A stretch of DNA of 64,000 nucleotides. It comes from Oscillospiraceae bacterium. GTDB lineage: Bacteria; Bacillota; Clostridia; Oscillospirales; Oscillospiraceae. The notes beneath the pieces are model-generated. The model was given only the letters and a program-made list of their open reading frames with translations, searched no databases and was not told the DNA's origin. Both the position numbers and the translations under genes were made by a program. Within the stretch, counting starts at the first letter, position 1; every line of letters begins with the position of its first letter. The DNA is taken from positions 1 through 64,000 of the forward strand of contig SVLX01000011.1 of the NCBI GenBank assembly GCA_015067725.1, read 5' to 3'. Positions 9,210 to 19,216 of this stretch are shown one piece after another.

Positions 9210-9443
9210 CCTTTGGCAGTTATGGTGCCTTTGGCAGTTATGATGCCTTCGGCAGTTATGGTGCCTTCGGCAGTTATGGTGCCTTCGGCAGTTATGGTGC
9301 CTTTGGCAGTTATGGTGCCTTTGGCAGTTATGGTGCCTTTGGCAGTTATGGTGCCTTTGGCAGTTATGGTGCCTTTGGCAGTTATGATGCCTTCGGCAGT
9401 TATGGTGCCTTTGGCAGTTATGATGCCTTCGGCAGTTATGGTG
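9210..9443. repeat. 13-copy 18-bp tandem repeat array next to truA
   Basis: The unit GTGCCTTTGGCAGTTATG, with variants CTTCGG for CTTTGG and ATG for GTG, is repeated 13 times with no gaps and no spacers. Because 18 is a multiple of 3 and the unit has no stop in some frames, open frames arise on both strands (for example repeated AFGSYG on plus); I treat these as artefacts. Each unit contains a TGCCTTTGGCA dyad and may fold. The array leads directly into GCTTCGCAGTGATG and the 127-bp repeat at 9453. Confidence 0.92.
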
Positions 9444-9452
9444 CTTCGCAGT

Positions 9453-9579
9453 GATGATTCCCCTGCGGGGAAGTGATTTTGTGGGGGAGGTTGCCCGGTT
9501 ATCTTCCGGCGAATCCGCAAAACCTCCCCAATCAATGCCTCCCTCACCGAGGGAGGTGCCCCGAAGGGGCGGAGGGAGT
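9453..9579. repeat. Intergenic repeat element, copy 2 (127-bp direct repeat)
   Basis: Identical by eye to 1-127. Here the element is seen with its head: the 18-bp tandem array (9210-9443), the junction GCTTCGCAGT, then the body with a CCCCTGCGGGG hairpin and the CTCCCTCACCGAGGGAG dyad. Confidence 0.88.
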
Positions 9580-10088
9580 CAATCAGCAAAGCACTCCCGC
9601 AATACTCCCTCAGTCTTGGCCTTGCGGCCAAGCCAGCTCCCTCAAAGAGGGAGCCTCAGGCTACGCACCACCCAAAGCCTCCCTCACCGAGGGAGGTGGC
9701 ACGGCGAAGCCGTGACGGAGGGAGTCGATAAGCTAGGCACTTCCGGTTTACTCCCTCAGCCTCGCTTTGCTCGGCAGTGACCGGAGGGAATGCCTGTGGT
9801 GCTCCCTCAGGGAGGGAGCCAACTCCCTCAGCCTCGCTTCGATCGGCAGTGACCGGAGGGAATGCCTGTGATGCCCCCGCCGAGGGGCCTTTGGCGTGGA
9901 GCAACCCTCCGATGACCAGCAGACTTCCGGCAAATCCGCACCCAGCCCCCGCAACCTTGTCCCCCCTCATTGATGAGGGGGATGTCGAAGGCAGGGGGAG
10001 TGCGGTAGAACCTGTCCGCAAGCAGAAAGCTATCGGCGAATCCACACCACCGCCAACCTGATCTCGTCACCCCCGGAAAGGAGTGCCC
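9580..10088. repeat. Mosaic of CTCCCTC-type intergenic modules
   Basis: This gene-free stretch is built from repeated blocks. A 52-bp block at 9604-9655 (CTCCCTCAGTCTTGGCCTTG onward) also occurs twice at 51607-51710. A 51-bp block occurs twice, at 9751-9801 and 9823-9873 (CTCCCTCAGCCTCGCTT, then GGCAGTGACCGGAGGGAATG). There is also a CTCCCTCACCGAGGGAG dyad (about 9680-9697) and a CCCCCTCATTGATGAGGGGG hairpin (about 9962-9983). Small frames across it lack ribosome binding sites. The end serves as leader for the next gene, with GGAAAGGAG at 10075-10083. Confidence 0.8.
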
Positions 10089-11219
10089 ATGGAGAACAAG
10101 AACCCAAAAATCATCCCCTTCCGGCAGAAGGTTCGTGACCGCCGGGCCATTACCGTATTTGCCGGGGTGCTGGCGGTGCTGGTGTTGGTGCTGGCGTTCT
10201 TTGTGGTGGATGGTGGCAGAAACTGGGATGCCGTCCGGCGGTTTCTGACTTATGGCCGTGGAGAACAGCGCATTGACCGGGGCTCTGCCGGGCACTGGAC
10301 ACTGTGGGACGGACGACTGGTCACCGCCGGCAGTGACGGCGTGGTCTGCTATACCCCCGGTGGGGATATGGACTTCGTGGTTTCCGCGGATTTGTCCTCC
10401 CCGGAGCTGATTGCCGGCAACAGGACACTCCTGGCTTACTCCGCCGGTGGCAGTCGCCTGGTCCTGCTGAAGGACAACGGAGAGATTCTGCTGGAACTGA
10501 AAGATACCGGCCCAATCTTTGATGCCCATATGTCGGCCGATGGGGCGGTCTGTTGCCTTTCCAGTGGCGAGCGGGACAAAACCGTCCTGCAGGTTTATGA
10601 CCGGCGACAGCTAAACTGCTATACCGTCCGCTCCGATACCCGCTATCTCGCCCGCTGTGCCGTGAGCAATGGGGCGAGGTACGTCTGCGCCGTGGCCTTG
10701 GAGGAAGAAGACGGCATTTTCCAGTCCGTGGCGGTGATTTACAACACGGACCATGAAACCCCGGTGGCGGAAGTCTCTCTGGGCAACCAGATGATTTATG
10801 ATGTCCGCTTCTGGGACAATAACTGCATCACCCTTGTGGGAGACAGCAGCCTGATTACCCTGAACCCGGCGGGCGATATGCTGAGCCAATATGCATATGA
10901 TGACCTGCTCGCCTATACCCTCTATGGAGAGGACTTTTCCGCCATCGCTGTGGGCGATGAAAACGGCGACAATCTATTGACCTTCGACCAAAATGGCAAC
11001 CTGCTGGCCAATCTGCCCCTGCAGAGCCGGGAGATTCGCCTGACCGCCGGAGGGAAATATCTGGCCCTGCTCAGCGATGACCTGCTGGTATTGGGCAATC
11101 GGATGCTCAGTTGCGGCGAGGGTCAGACGGTCAGCGGCGTCATTTCCGGCTTGTGTGTGGGCGACCCCGGCGTGTGCTATGTGCTCGACAGCCGTGGAGC
11201 GACCAGATACCTGCCATAA
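10089..11219 (+). CDS. DUF5711 family membrane-anchored beta-propeller protein
   Basis: The 376-residue protein has a short basic cytoplasmic N-terminus, one membrane segment (about residues 22-42, rich in Val and Leu) and a long extracytoplasmic part of repeated beta-strand blades (DGRLVTAGSDGVVCYTPGG-like). This matches my knowledge of DUF5711, of unknown function. ATG 10089 has GGAAAGGAG at good spacing; a GTG two codons earlier is less likely. It stands alone between a repeat mosaic and the ClpE-like gene. A sensing or scaffolding role in the envelope is conceivable but unproven. Confidence 0.82.
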   Translation: MENKNPKIIPFRQKVRDRRAITVFAGVLAVLVLVLAFFVVDGGRNWDAVRRFLTYGRGEQRIDRGSAGHWTLWDGRLVTAGSDGVVCYTPGGDMDFVVSADLSSPELIAGNRTLLAYSAGGSRLVLLKDNGEILLELKDTGPIFDAHMSADGAVCCLSSGERDKTVLQVYDRRQLNCYTVRSDTRYLARCAVSNGARYVCAVALEEEDGIFQSVAVIYNTDHETPVAEVSLGNQMIYDVRFWDNNCITLVGDSSLITLNPAGDMLSQYAYDDLLAYTLYGEDFSAIAVGDENGDNLLTFDQNGNLLANLPLQSREIRLTAGGKYLALLSDDLLVLGNRMLSCGEGQTVSGVISGLCVGDPGVCYVLDSRGATRYLP

Positions 11220-11221
11220 CC

Positions 11222-11250
11222 TTGACTTTTCCGGGTTAACCCCGTTAGAT
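11222..11250 (+). promoter_or_regulatory. Promoter of the ClpE-like gene with internal palindrome
   Basis: TTGACT (11222-11227) and TTAGAT (11245-11250) are 17 bases apart. Between them lies the perfect palindrome GGGTTAACCC (11233-11242), well placed for a repressor. The sequence does not fit the CtsR operator (GGTCAAA repeats) that I know from clp genes. Confidence 0.6.
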
Positions 11251-11265
11251 TAGGAGAATAGAACC

Positions 11266-13581
<2,316 letters not shown>

Positions 13582-13610
13582 GCATGAACTCGACCGATAA
13601 AGAATGATAA

Positions 13611-13655
13611 ACCCCCTTAAGACCCAACCCAATCCGGGAAAGGTCTTAAGGGGGT
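13611..13655. terminator. Bidirectional hairpin between clpE and oxidoreductase gene
   Basis: A perfect 14-bp inverted repeat (ACCCCCTTAAGACC, 13611-13624, and its complement, 13642-13655) with a 17-base loop separates two converging genes. The T-run is short. Confidence 0.75.
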
Positions 13656-13687
13656 ATTCTCGTAAACATCAAGCAGAAAGAAGGGTC

Positions 13688-14965
13688 TTACTCCCGATAC
13701 CCCGCCATTTCCACCACAGCGCCACAGCCCACCCGGGACTCCTCTGCGGCCATGGCGATAAAGTGGCTCTCCATGGAGTCTTCCAGCGTGGTAATGGAAT
13801 CGGGGTGTGCGCCCGCCAGATAGTCCAGGAATTCGGCAATCAGCACACTGTCCCCACCGGCGTGACCCACCATCTCATCTTTACGGATGGCGAAATCAAA
13901 GACCTGCGCCTCGCCACCAAAGGGGGTCACGGTGATGAGCTTCTTGTCCAAATCCGCAATCATGTTGCCGTGGGTGCCCATGAAGTTGGTGTAGCGACCA
14001 CCACCGGCGGTGAATGCGCTCATGGTGAAGTTGATGGTGAGACCGTCCTCCATCTCCAGATTGACCACCTGATGATCCACCACATCATTGTCGCAGAAGT
14101 AGACACACCGACCATAGGGACCCTCTGTAATGGCCTTGCGGATGGTTTCTTCCGTGGGATTCAGGGAGAGAATGTTGCAGGGCCAGCCGGTCTTGCCGTG
14201 CAGGACACCGGTGGACTTATTGGTGAGGTAAATCTTCTCTGCATCATAGGGGCAGTTTTCTCTGGCCTTGCACCCATCGAGACAGCGCAGTGCCGCACCC
14301 TCCGGGGCATTTTCCGGCTTAAACTGACCCAGAGAGCCAAAAGAGGACACCCGGAGACACTTCTTACCCGTAAGCCAGACCATCAAATCCATGTCGTGAC
14401 AGCATTTGGCCAGGAACATGGGGGAAGTCTCCGTACTGCTTCTCCAGTTGCCCCGGACGAAGCTGTGGGCCTGATGCCAGTAGCATACATTTTCAATGCC
14501 CTGAATGGTCATCAGCCGCCCCAATGTACCGCCGCGGAGGATCTCATAAATCTTCCGGAAGAAGGGGGAATAGCGCAGGACATGGCAGACCACCACTTTC
14601 CGCCCGGTTTTCCGGCTGACGGAAAGAATGTCTTTGCACTCCTGCAGGTCGGGGGAAATGGGCTTCTCCAGCAGAACATCATAGCCCTTTTCCATGGCGG
14701 CGATGGCATGGGGGACGTGCTGACGGTCTTGAGTGCAGATGATGACGGCATCCGCCAATTTTGGTTGTGCCAGCAAATCCTCTCCGCTGGCATAGCAAAC
14801 CGCATCTTCCAACCCGGGGAAGGTCTTGGCCTGCTTCAGCTTGTCTGCATCCGGGTCAGCCAACGCCACGACTTTGGCGCGCCCCGGCATATGGGACAGC
14901 GCCTCAGCATAGGCATCCTTGCCCCGACTGCCGAGACCGATAATGGCAATGGTGGTAATGGACAT
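13688..14965 (-). CDS. Gfo/Idh/MocA family NAD(P)-dependent oxidoreductase
   Basis: The 425-residue protein has an N-terminal Rossmann fold (IAIIGLGSRGKDAY) and the family's EKPIS motif near residue 97, followed by the alpha/beta C-terminal domain. These enzymes oxidise or reduce sugars and polyols, often inositol derivatives; the substrate cannot be read from sequence. A Cys-rich patch (CLDGCKARENCPYD, about residues 230-245) is seen in some dehydrogenases of this group. ATG 14965 follows GGAGGTATTCTC; a 64-residue upstream extension has no site and was dropped. It is monocistronic with its own promoter. Confidence 0.92.
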   Translation of the reverse strand: MSITTIAIIGLGSRGKDAYAEALSHMPGRAKVVALADPDADKLKQAKTFPGLEDAVCYASGEDLLAQPKLADAVIICTQDRQHVPHAIAAMEKGYDVLLEKPISPDLQECKDILSVSRKTGRKVVVCHVLRYSPFFRKIYEILRGGTLGRLMTIQGIENVCYWHQAHSFVRGNWRSSTETSPMFLAKCCHDMDLMVWLTGKKCLRVSSFGSLGQFKPENAPEGAALRCLDGCKARENCPYDAEKIYLTNKSTGVLHGKTGWPCNILSLNPTEETIRKAITEGPYGRCVYFCDNDVVDHQVVNLEMEDGLTINFTMSAFTAGGGRYTNFMGTHGNMIADLDKKLITVTPFGGEAQVFDFAIRKDEMVGHAGGDSVLIAEFLDYLAGAHPDSITTLEDSMESHFIAMAAEESRVGCGAVVEMAGYRE

Positions 14966-14993
14966 GAGAATACCTCCTTGTGGATTTTTCTCT

Positions 14994-15022
14994 ATTTTAC
15001 CACAGTTGGGGTGGGATTGCAA
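14994..15022 (-). promoter_or_regulatory. Promoter of the oxidoreductase gene
   Basis: On the minus strand, TTGCAA (15022-15017) and TAAAAT (14999-14994) are separated by 17 bases. The start codon lies 29 bases downstream of the -10. Confidence 0.65.
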
Positions 15023-15156
15023 CAGGATTGGCCGGGTTTTGTCGTTTCTGCACCGTATTGTGGTGCAATTGGTAACAACCGGGATGCCTGATGCCGCCGG
15101 GATACAGGACAACAACCCCCACAACCAACGGTTGAATTTACTCGCCAGTGCCGTCA

Positions 15157-15185
15157 TTGTATTTCCGGATGCTCCGTGTTATCCT
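15157..15185 (+). promoter_or_regulatory. Promoter of the XRE fragment/ABC exporter/XRE unit
   Basis: TTGTAT (15157-15162) and TATCCT (15180-15185) are 17 bases apart. It is the only good promoter I find before the full XRE gene, so it may drive the truncated XRE frame, the exporter and the intact regulator together. Confidence 0.55.
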
Positions 15186-15275
15186 ATAGCCAGCTAAGCA
15201 AGGCAAAAATGGACTGGGCAAGATGTGCGTGTCCTGTTGCGTGCTGAAGCGGTGAAAAGTAAAATCAGGAGGTGC

Positions 15276-15403
15276 GATACCATGAACGAACTGAATTTAG
15301 CTACCCGCATCCGGCAACTCCGGAAGAAGAAAGGCATCACCCAGGAGACCATGGCGGCGGCTTTGCTGGTCTCGCCCCAAGCGGTGAGCAAATGGGAGTC
15401 CGG
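15276..15403 (+). repeat. 128-bp direct repeat, upstream copy
   Basis: This matches 17057-17184 with two mismatches, both in the Pro-Gln-Ala-Val codons near its end. It spans the GATACC before the ATG and the first 41 codons of the XRE regulator gene. The two copies flank the ABC exporter gene exactly. Confidence 0.93.
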
Positions 15404-15419
15404 GACCTTCTGTGCCTGA
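15282..15419 (+). pseudogene. Truncated copy of XRE-family regulator (first 41 codons)
   Basis: A 45-residue frame starts with CAGGAGGTG before ATG 15282. Residues 1-41 are identical to the start of the intact XRE protein at 17063, followed by TFCA and a stop. It contains the first three helices of the HTH (QETMAAALLVSPQAVSKWES) but not the rest of the domain. The frame ends 10 bases before the exporter start, so translation could be coupled. It is most simply a remnant created when the exporter entered this locus; whether the short peptide is functional is unknown. Confidence 0.85.
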
Positions 15420-15429
15420 GGTGAGCGAT

Positions 15430-17043
15430 ATGAGAAAAATACTAAACAACCTGGGAAAAAATAAAGGGTACTTTCTGGGAACTCTCTTGGTAGGCATCAT
15501 TTTTTCCGGGATTAGCGTTCTGACGCCCACCATTTCCGGTGAGATGATCACCGCCTTTACAGAAAACGCTGCTGCTGGCAGTCGACTCCTGAGCCTGTAT
15601 TTGTCCGCAGGTCTGTGTCAGATTGTGTTCTCCTTGCTGGATGCCTACGCGGGAATGCAGTTCCAGCTACGGCAAAAGCGGATGATGCGCGGCAATCTGT
15701 TCAGGACCTTCTCCAGAAAAGACTCTGCCGGACGTGAAAAGATCTCTTCCTTTGCATCATTTCTCAATAATGACATTCCGACCTTAGTGGAGCAGTATTT
15801 TTCCGGCACCATCGACATAATCAAGTGCGTGTTCATTTTGGTTTTTTCAGCTATCTCTATGCTGTCTGTTCATTGGGCTTTGGCACTCATTGTGTTTGCA
15901 GTAAGTGGATTGATTATCCTCTGCCCCAAAACCATGCGTAAAAAGGGCGGAGAAGCACGGACGGCATACTCTGAGGCCCTTGGCAAGTACAACACCAGTC
16001 TGCAATCATTTCTTGGTGGTCTGCGAATTGTAAAGAGCTATGGTTACTACAATCGCGCCAATGAGATTCAGGAAGACGCAAACGGACAGATTGCAAAGAA
16101 GGAACAAGTTTTGATCCGCTGCCAGATGAATGTGCAAAGCATGACCAGTTTTTTGCAGGTGGGAAAAACACTGCTCATTCTGGTCGTTGGCGTTGTGCTG
16201 ATCTCTATGGGGCAAATGGAAATTGGTGGTTTGGTCACAGTTGTGCAACTGGCGCAAATGATTGCAGCCCCGGCAGAGGTTCTGGCCTACATGATCCATG
16301 CCCGTAATGAAGTTCTTCCGATTTTGGATCAGTATGAAGAAATGACCACCGAGGAGGCTTTTGCTTGCGGCGCACCTCCGCTTTCTGGCAAGGTCGAAAC
16401 CATCATAGTAAGGGATGTGTCTTATGCCATTGATGGACTTCGGATTCTGGGAGGTGTTACCGCAGCTTTTGAGGCCGGGAAGAATTACTTGATTTCCGGC
16501 GAAAGTGGCAGCGGCAAATCTACCCTTATGCGACTTATCTCGCAGATTGGCAATCTTGACTATTCAGGAAGTATCACCTGTAACGGCAAGGATCTGCGGA
16601 CGGTATCGGTGGCGGCTTACCATCAGCGAGTTTGCCCGGTTTTTCAGGAGTCGTATTTGTTCCATGCAACACTGAAGGAAAATATCCTTTTGGGACGATC
16701 TGTTTCCATGGATACTTATGCCGCCGTGATTAGGCGACTAAATTTGGAATATCTGATTGAGCGTTATCAAGGACAGGAAATCACGCCTGAGATTATAGAG
16801 CAGATTTCCGGCGGTGAGCGGCAGCGTGTTGCACTTGCCCGCGCAATGGTAGGAAAGCCGGAGGTCTATTTGCTGGATGAGGTGACCTCTGCACTGGATG
16901 CCAGCAATTCTGAAGCGATCGAAGAAATGTTGCTACATGAGGACGCTATGGTCATTCATATCTGCCACAAGCCCAATGGCAAGCTGTTGCCGCTGTATGA
17001 CAGACGGTTTGTTATGAATGACGGTAAATTGTCTGAAGGATAA
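15430..17043 (+). CDS. ABC exporter (fused membrane and ATPase domains)
   Basis: The 537-residue protein has a six-helix membrane domain (residues 1-300) fused to an ATPase domain: Walker A GESGSGKST, signature ISGGERQRVALARA, Walker B VYLLDEVTSALD and H-loop IHICHKP. This is the half-transporter exporter type, working as a homodimer on drugs, peptides or lipids. ATG 15430 follows GAGGTGA. GC is clearly lower than in neighbours (25 of 60 bases in 15841-15900), suggesting transfer. It lies between two 128-bp copies of a regulator's 5' end, so it probably entered there and is under the regulator's promoter. Confidence 0.93.
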   Translation: MRKILNNLGKNKGYFLGTLLVGIIFSGISVLTPTISGEMITAFTENAAAGSRLLSLYLSAGLCQIVFSLLDAYAGMQFQLRQKRMMRGNLFRTFSRKDSAGREKISSFASFLNNDIPTLVEQYFSGTIDIIKCVFILVFSAISMLSVHWALALIVFAVSGLIILCPKTMRKKGGEARTAYSEALGKYNTSLQSFLGGLRIVKSYGYYNRANEIQEDANGQIAKKEQVLIRCQMNVQSMTSFLQVGKTLLILVVGVVLISMGQMEIGGLVTVVQLAQMIAAPAEVLAYMIHARNEVLPILDQYEEMTTEEAFACGAPPLSGKVETIIVRDVSYAIDGLRILGGVTAAFEAGKNYLISGESGSGKSTLMRLISQIGNLDYSGSITCNGKDLRTVSVAAYHQRVCPVFQESYLFHATLKENILLGRSVSMDTYAAVIRRLNLEYLIERYQGQEITPEIIEQISGGERQRVALARAMVGKPEVYLLDEVTSALDASNSEAIEEMLLHEDAMVIHICHKPNGKLLPLYDRRFVMNDGKLSEG

Positions 17044-17056
17044 CACGGGAAGGAGT

Positions 17057-17184
17057 GATACCATGAACGAACTGAATTTAGCTACCCGCATCCGGCAACT
17101 CCGGAAGAAGAAAGGCATCACCCAGGAGACCATGGCGGCGGCTTTGCTGGTCTCGCCCCAGGCCGTGAGCAAATGGGAGTCCGG
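17057..17184 (+). repeat. 128-bp direct repeat, downstream copy
   Basis: This second copy of the repeat at 15276-15403 forms the start of the intact XRE gene. The spacing between copies is 1781 bp, which is the exporter gene plus a few bases. Confidence 0.93.
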
Positions 17185-18079
17185 TGTCTCTTACCCCGAA
17201 CTGACGCTGATTCCGGCTCTTGCCCGGTATCTGGGGGTCAGTCTGGACTACCTGTTTGATTATGACCCGGCGGCGGTGGAGCAGGAGGTAATGAAGCTGG
17301 TGCAGGACAATTGGACGCTGTTCTTCGACAATCCTGGGAAATATCAATCCATGATTCGCTCGGCCTTGATGAAGTACCCGGAGCATGAGGGACTTCTGTC
17401 GGCTTTGCTGGACTCGTATGAATATGAACTGCGCAACTTTGACCGCACCGACCATTTGGAGGAAATCATTGAGCTGTCCGCAAGACTCATGGACGAAAGC
17501 CGGAATGTGGAGCGCATCTGCTCGGCCATGGATGTTCAGGCGGCGGCATGGCTGAAGCTGGGTCGGGAGGATAAGGCGTTGTCTATTCTTGAGGCCATGC
17601 CCAGAGAGGTGGATTTGCGCTATGATTCTATGGCTTTCCGGCTCACTGGGGAGAAGAAGCTGGATGCGGCGGTGAAGGCTCAGCGGGTGCACTTGCAGAA
17701 TCTGTATATGGGCTGTTTCGAGGAAGGCAACGCCCTGTTCTTCCTTGGGCGCTACCGGGCGGCGGTGACCGCATACGAACGGGGGCGGATGATTCTCACC
17801 ATGTACCTGAACAACGACCGGCAGGGGCAGAAAGCCTACCTCTGGGATGGGATGCAGACCTTCCACTGGGCATTTCACCTGCTGACGGCGGCCTGCCGGA
17901 ATAAGCTGGGGGAGAAAGATGCCTGTGAAGCGGAGCTGGAGACGGTCTGGCGCATCATCAGTACCGCCTGGGAGGACTTCCGGGAGAAAAAGGACGAGTA
18001 TATGCAAGCTGTCTATGCCTGCATGGAGGAACATGGTTTGGTTGAATACCTGCCCATGATGCGCAAGAAAGCCGACTGA
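17063..18079 (+). CDS. XRE-family transcriptional regulator with helical C-terminal domain
   Basis: This 338-residue protein has an N-terminal HTH (about residues 8-62, with QETMAAALLVSPQAVSKWES and YPELTLIPALARYLGVSLDYL) and a long alpha-helical, TPR-like C-terminal region that may sense a ligand or partner. GGGAAGGAG precedes ATG 17063. The first 41 codons are duplicated upstream of the adjacent ABC exporter. Its position directly after the exporter (20 bases) suggests co-transcription and regulation of that exporter. A hairpin terminator follows. Confidence 0.92.
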   Translation: MNELNLATRIRQLRKKKGITQETMAAALLVSPQAVSKWESGVSYPELTLIPALARYLGVSLDYLFDYDPAAVEQEVMKLVQDNWTLFFDNPGKYQSMIRSALMKYPEHEGLLSALLDSYEYELRNFDRTDHLEEIIELSARLMDESRNVERICSAMDVQAAAWLKLGREDKALSILEAMPREVDLRYDSMAFRLTGEKKLDAAVKAQRVHLQNLYMGCFEEGNALFFLGRYRAAVTAYERGRMILTMYLNNDRQGQKAYLWDGMQTFHWAFHLLTAACRNKLGEKDACEAELETVWRIISTAWEDFREKKDEYMQAVYACMEEHGLVEYLPMMRKKAD

Positions 18080-18097
18080 ACCCCATACAAACGACAA

Positions 18098-18125
18098 CCC
18101 CGGCAGCCCAAATAAGCTGCCGGGG
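18098..18125. terminator. Terminator hairpin after XRE gene
   Basis: CCCCGGCAG (18098-18106) pairs with CTGCCGGGG (18117-18125) around a 10-base loop, between two converging genes. No long T-run follows on either strand. Confidence 0.65.
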
Positions 18126-18156
18126 TCAAACATTCCGTAAGTTAAAACCAAGCCCA

Positions 18157-19047
18157 TCATCCGCACTGCAAAATCAGCCAGGTATGGTCAAAATCCCGCC
18201 TGCGCAAATCCTCCTCGGTAATCCACAGGTACAGCCGCCCGCAGTCGCCCCACATCATGCCCAGTTCCTCGTTGCTGTCCACCTGCAGGAGCAGTTGCCA
18301 CCGGTCGGCGTTCTTGTGGGCACCCTTGGCGCTGGCTTCGGCATAGCCAGCGGAATTGCCGGCGTAGTAGCCCTGGGTCACAATCTGGCACTCCACCTGC
18401 ATATCGCCCTGAATCTGGTTGGGATAGCCCAGCAGTTTGTTGACGCACGGGTCTTCCGCTTCTTCCTCCAGCTCATCCATCAGGTCATAGAGCCGGTCTT
18501 TGGTGGATTTCAGCAGGATTCCGAGTCCGCTGGCATCGCTGAAGGGGTCGGGCAAATCGGGAGAAGACCGGAAAGACAGCCGGGCGGAGTCAAAAGTCAG
18601 ACCCTCATCCTCCAGCTCACCGGGCTGTTCCAGACGGCAGAGCGCAATCGAGTCATCCTCCACATAGAGGACATGCTTGCCGTCGGCATCCTTGGGATCA
18701 AAGCCCCAGGGCATACCGTCATCCGGATTGTAGTCATAAAAGAAGTACAGTATCCCACGCTCCGGCAGTCGCCCGTCCAAATCAAAAGGCTTCACCTCAG
18801 CGAAGTTAATCTGCCCGACGAAGGACAAGGGAATCTGCTCCATTACCCCATCCCGGCAGGGCCAGTCCATTCCTGCCGGCAGGTCAGGGGCACCACCCAG
18901 CTTGGAGTGACCCAGGGGAATCTCCTCATCCGCACAGGGGTCAAGCTGAAGGCGAATGGAGTTTTTTGCTTTATTCACCAGAGTATTAAACTGCTGCTTA
19001 AGGTTGTGGGCCTCATATCGGGCCGCCAATTCATCCAGAGTTGTCAC
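18157..19047 (-). CDS. DUF1963 (YwqG-like) protein
   Basis: The 296-residue protein resembles the YwqG/DUF1963 family: a KLGGAPDLPAGMDWP motif near residue 50, FVGQINFAEV, GILYFFYD, LLGYPNQIQGDMQ and the C-terminal WGDCGRLYLWI. Family function is unknown, though such proteins are frequent in toxin-immunity and cell-wall contexts. I chose GTG 19047 because AAGGAGG sits six bases before it; the longer ATG start overlaps that site. It is monocistronic. Confidence 0.88.
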   Translation of the reverse strand: MTTLDELAARYEAHNLKQQFNTLVNKAKNSIRLQLDPCADEEIPLGHSKLGGAPDLPAGMDWPCRDGVMEQIPLSFVGQINFAEVKPFDLDGRLPERGILYFFYDYNPDDGMPWGFDPKDADGKHVLYVEDDSIALCRLEQPGELEDEGLTFDSARLSFRSSPDLPDPFSDASGLGILLKSTKDRLYDLMDELEEEAEDPCVNKLLGYPNQIQGDMQVECQIVTQGYYAGNSAGYAEASAKGAHKNADRWQLLLQVDSNEELGMMWGDCGRLYLWITEEDLRRRDFDHTWLILQCG

Positions 19048-19133
19048 GGTGACCTCCTTGTTGTGCATCAAGAAATAAAATAGAATTTGGACAATTAAAC
19101 GATTTGCTTTGGTAAAATCAATAGGTTAAAATA

Positions 19134-19155
19134 GAGCCCCGGAAACCCGAGGCTC
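19134..19155 (-). terminator. Terminator of the Abi_2 gene
   Basis: On the minus strand, GAGCCTCGG-GTTT-CCGGGGCTC forms a hairpin (one mismatch) followed by TATTTTA, 62 bases after the Abi_2 stop. Confidence 0.65.
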
Positions 19156-19216
19156 ATACAAAACAGCCGAACTGTTTTTCTTTCTGCGTATATTCTACAG
19201 CAAACCGGGTCAAAAG

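Larger units (their letters stand above)
14966..15281. other. Gene-free divergent promoter region
   Basis: This 316-base gap contains a minus-strand promoter for the oxidoreductase and a plus-strand promoter for the truncated XRE/ABC exporter/XRE unit. I see no small gene. Its GC content is lower than that of the flanking housekeeping genes. Confidence 0.6.

Noticed and set aside
9210..9443. CRISPR array
   Set aside because: The 18-bp units are directly abutting with no spacers and no cas genes nearby.
9179..9476. Repeated AFGSYG or PLAVMV peptides from the 18-bp array
   Set aside because: Open frames result from a unit length divisible by three without stops; they exist on both strands and lack ribosome binding sites.
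1..9579. Composite transposon bounded by the 127-bp repeats
   Set aside because: The interval carries housekeeping genes in normal order and no transposase; the repeats belong to a wider intergenic family.
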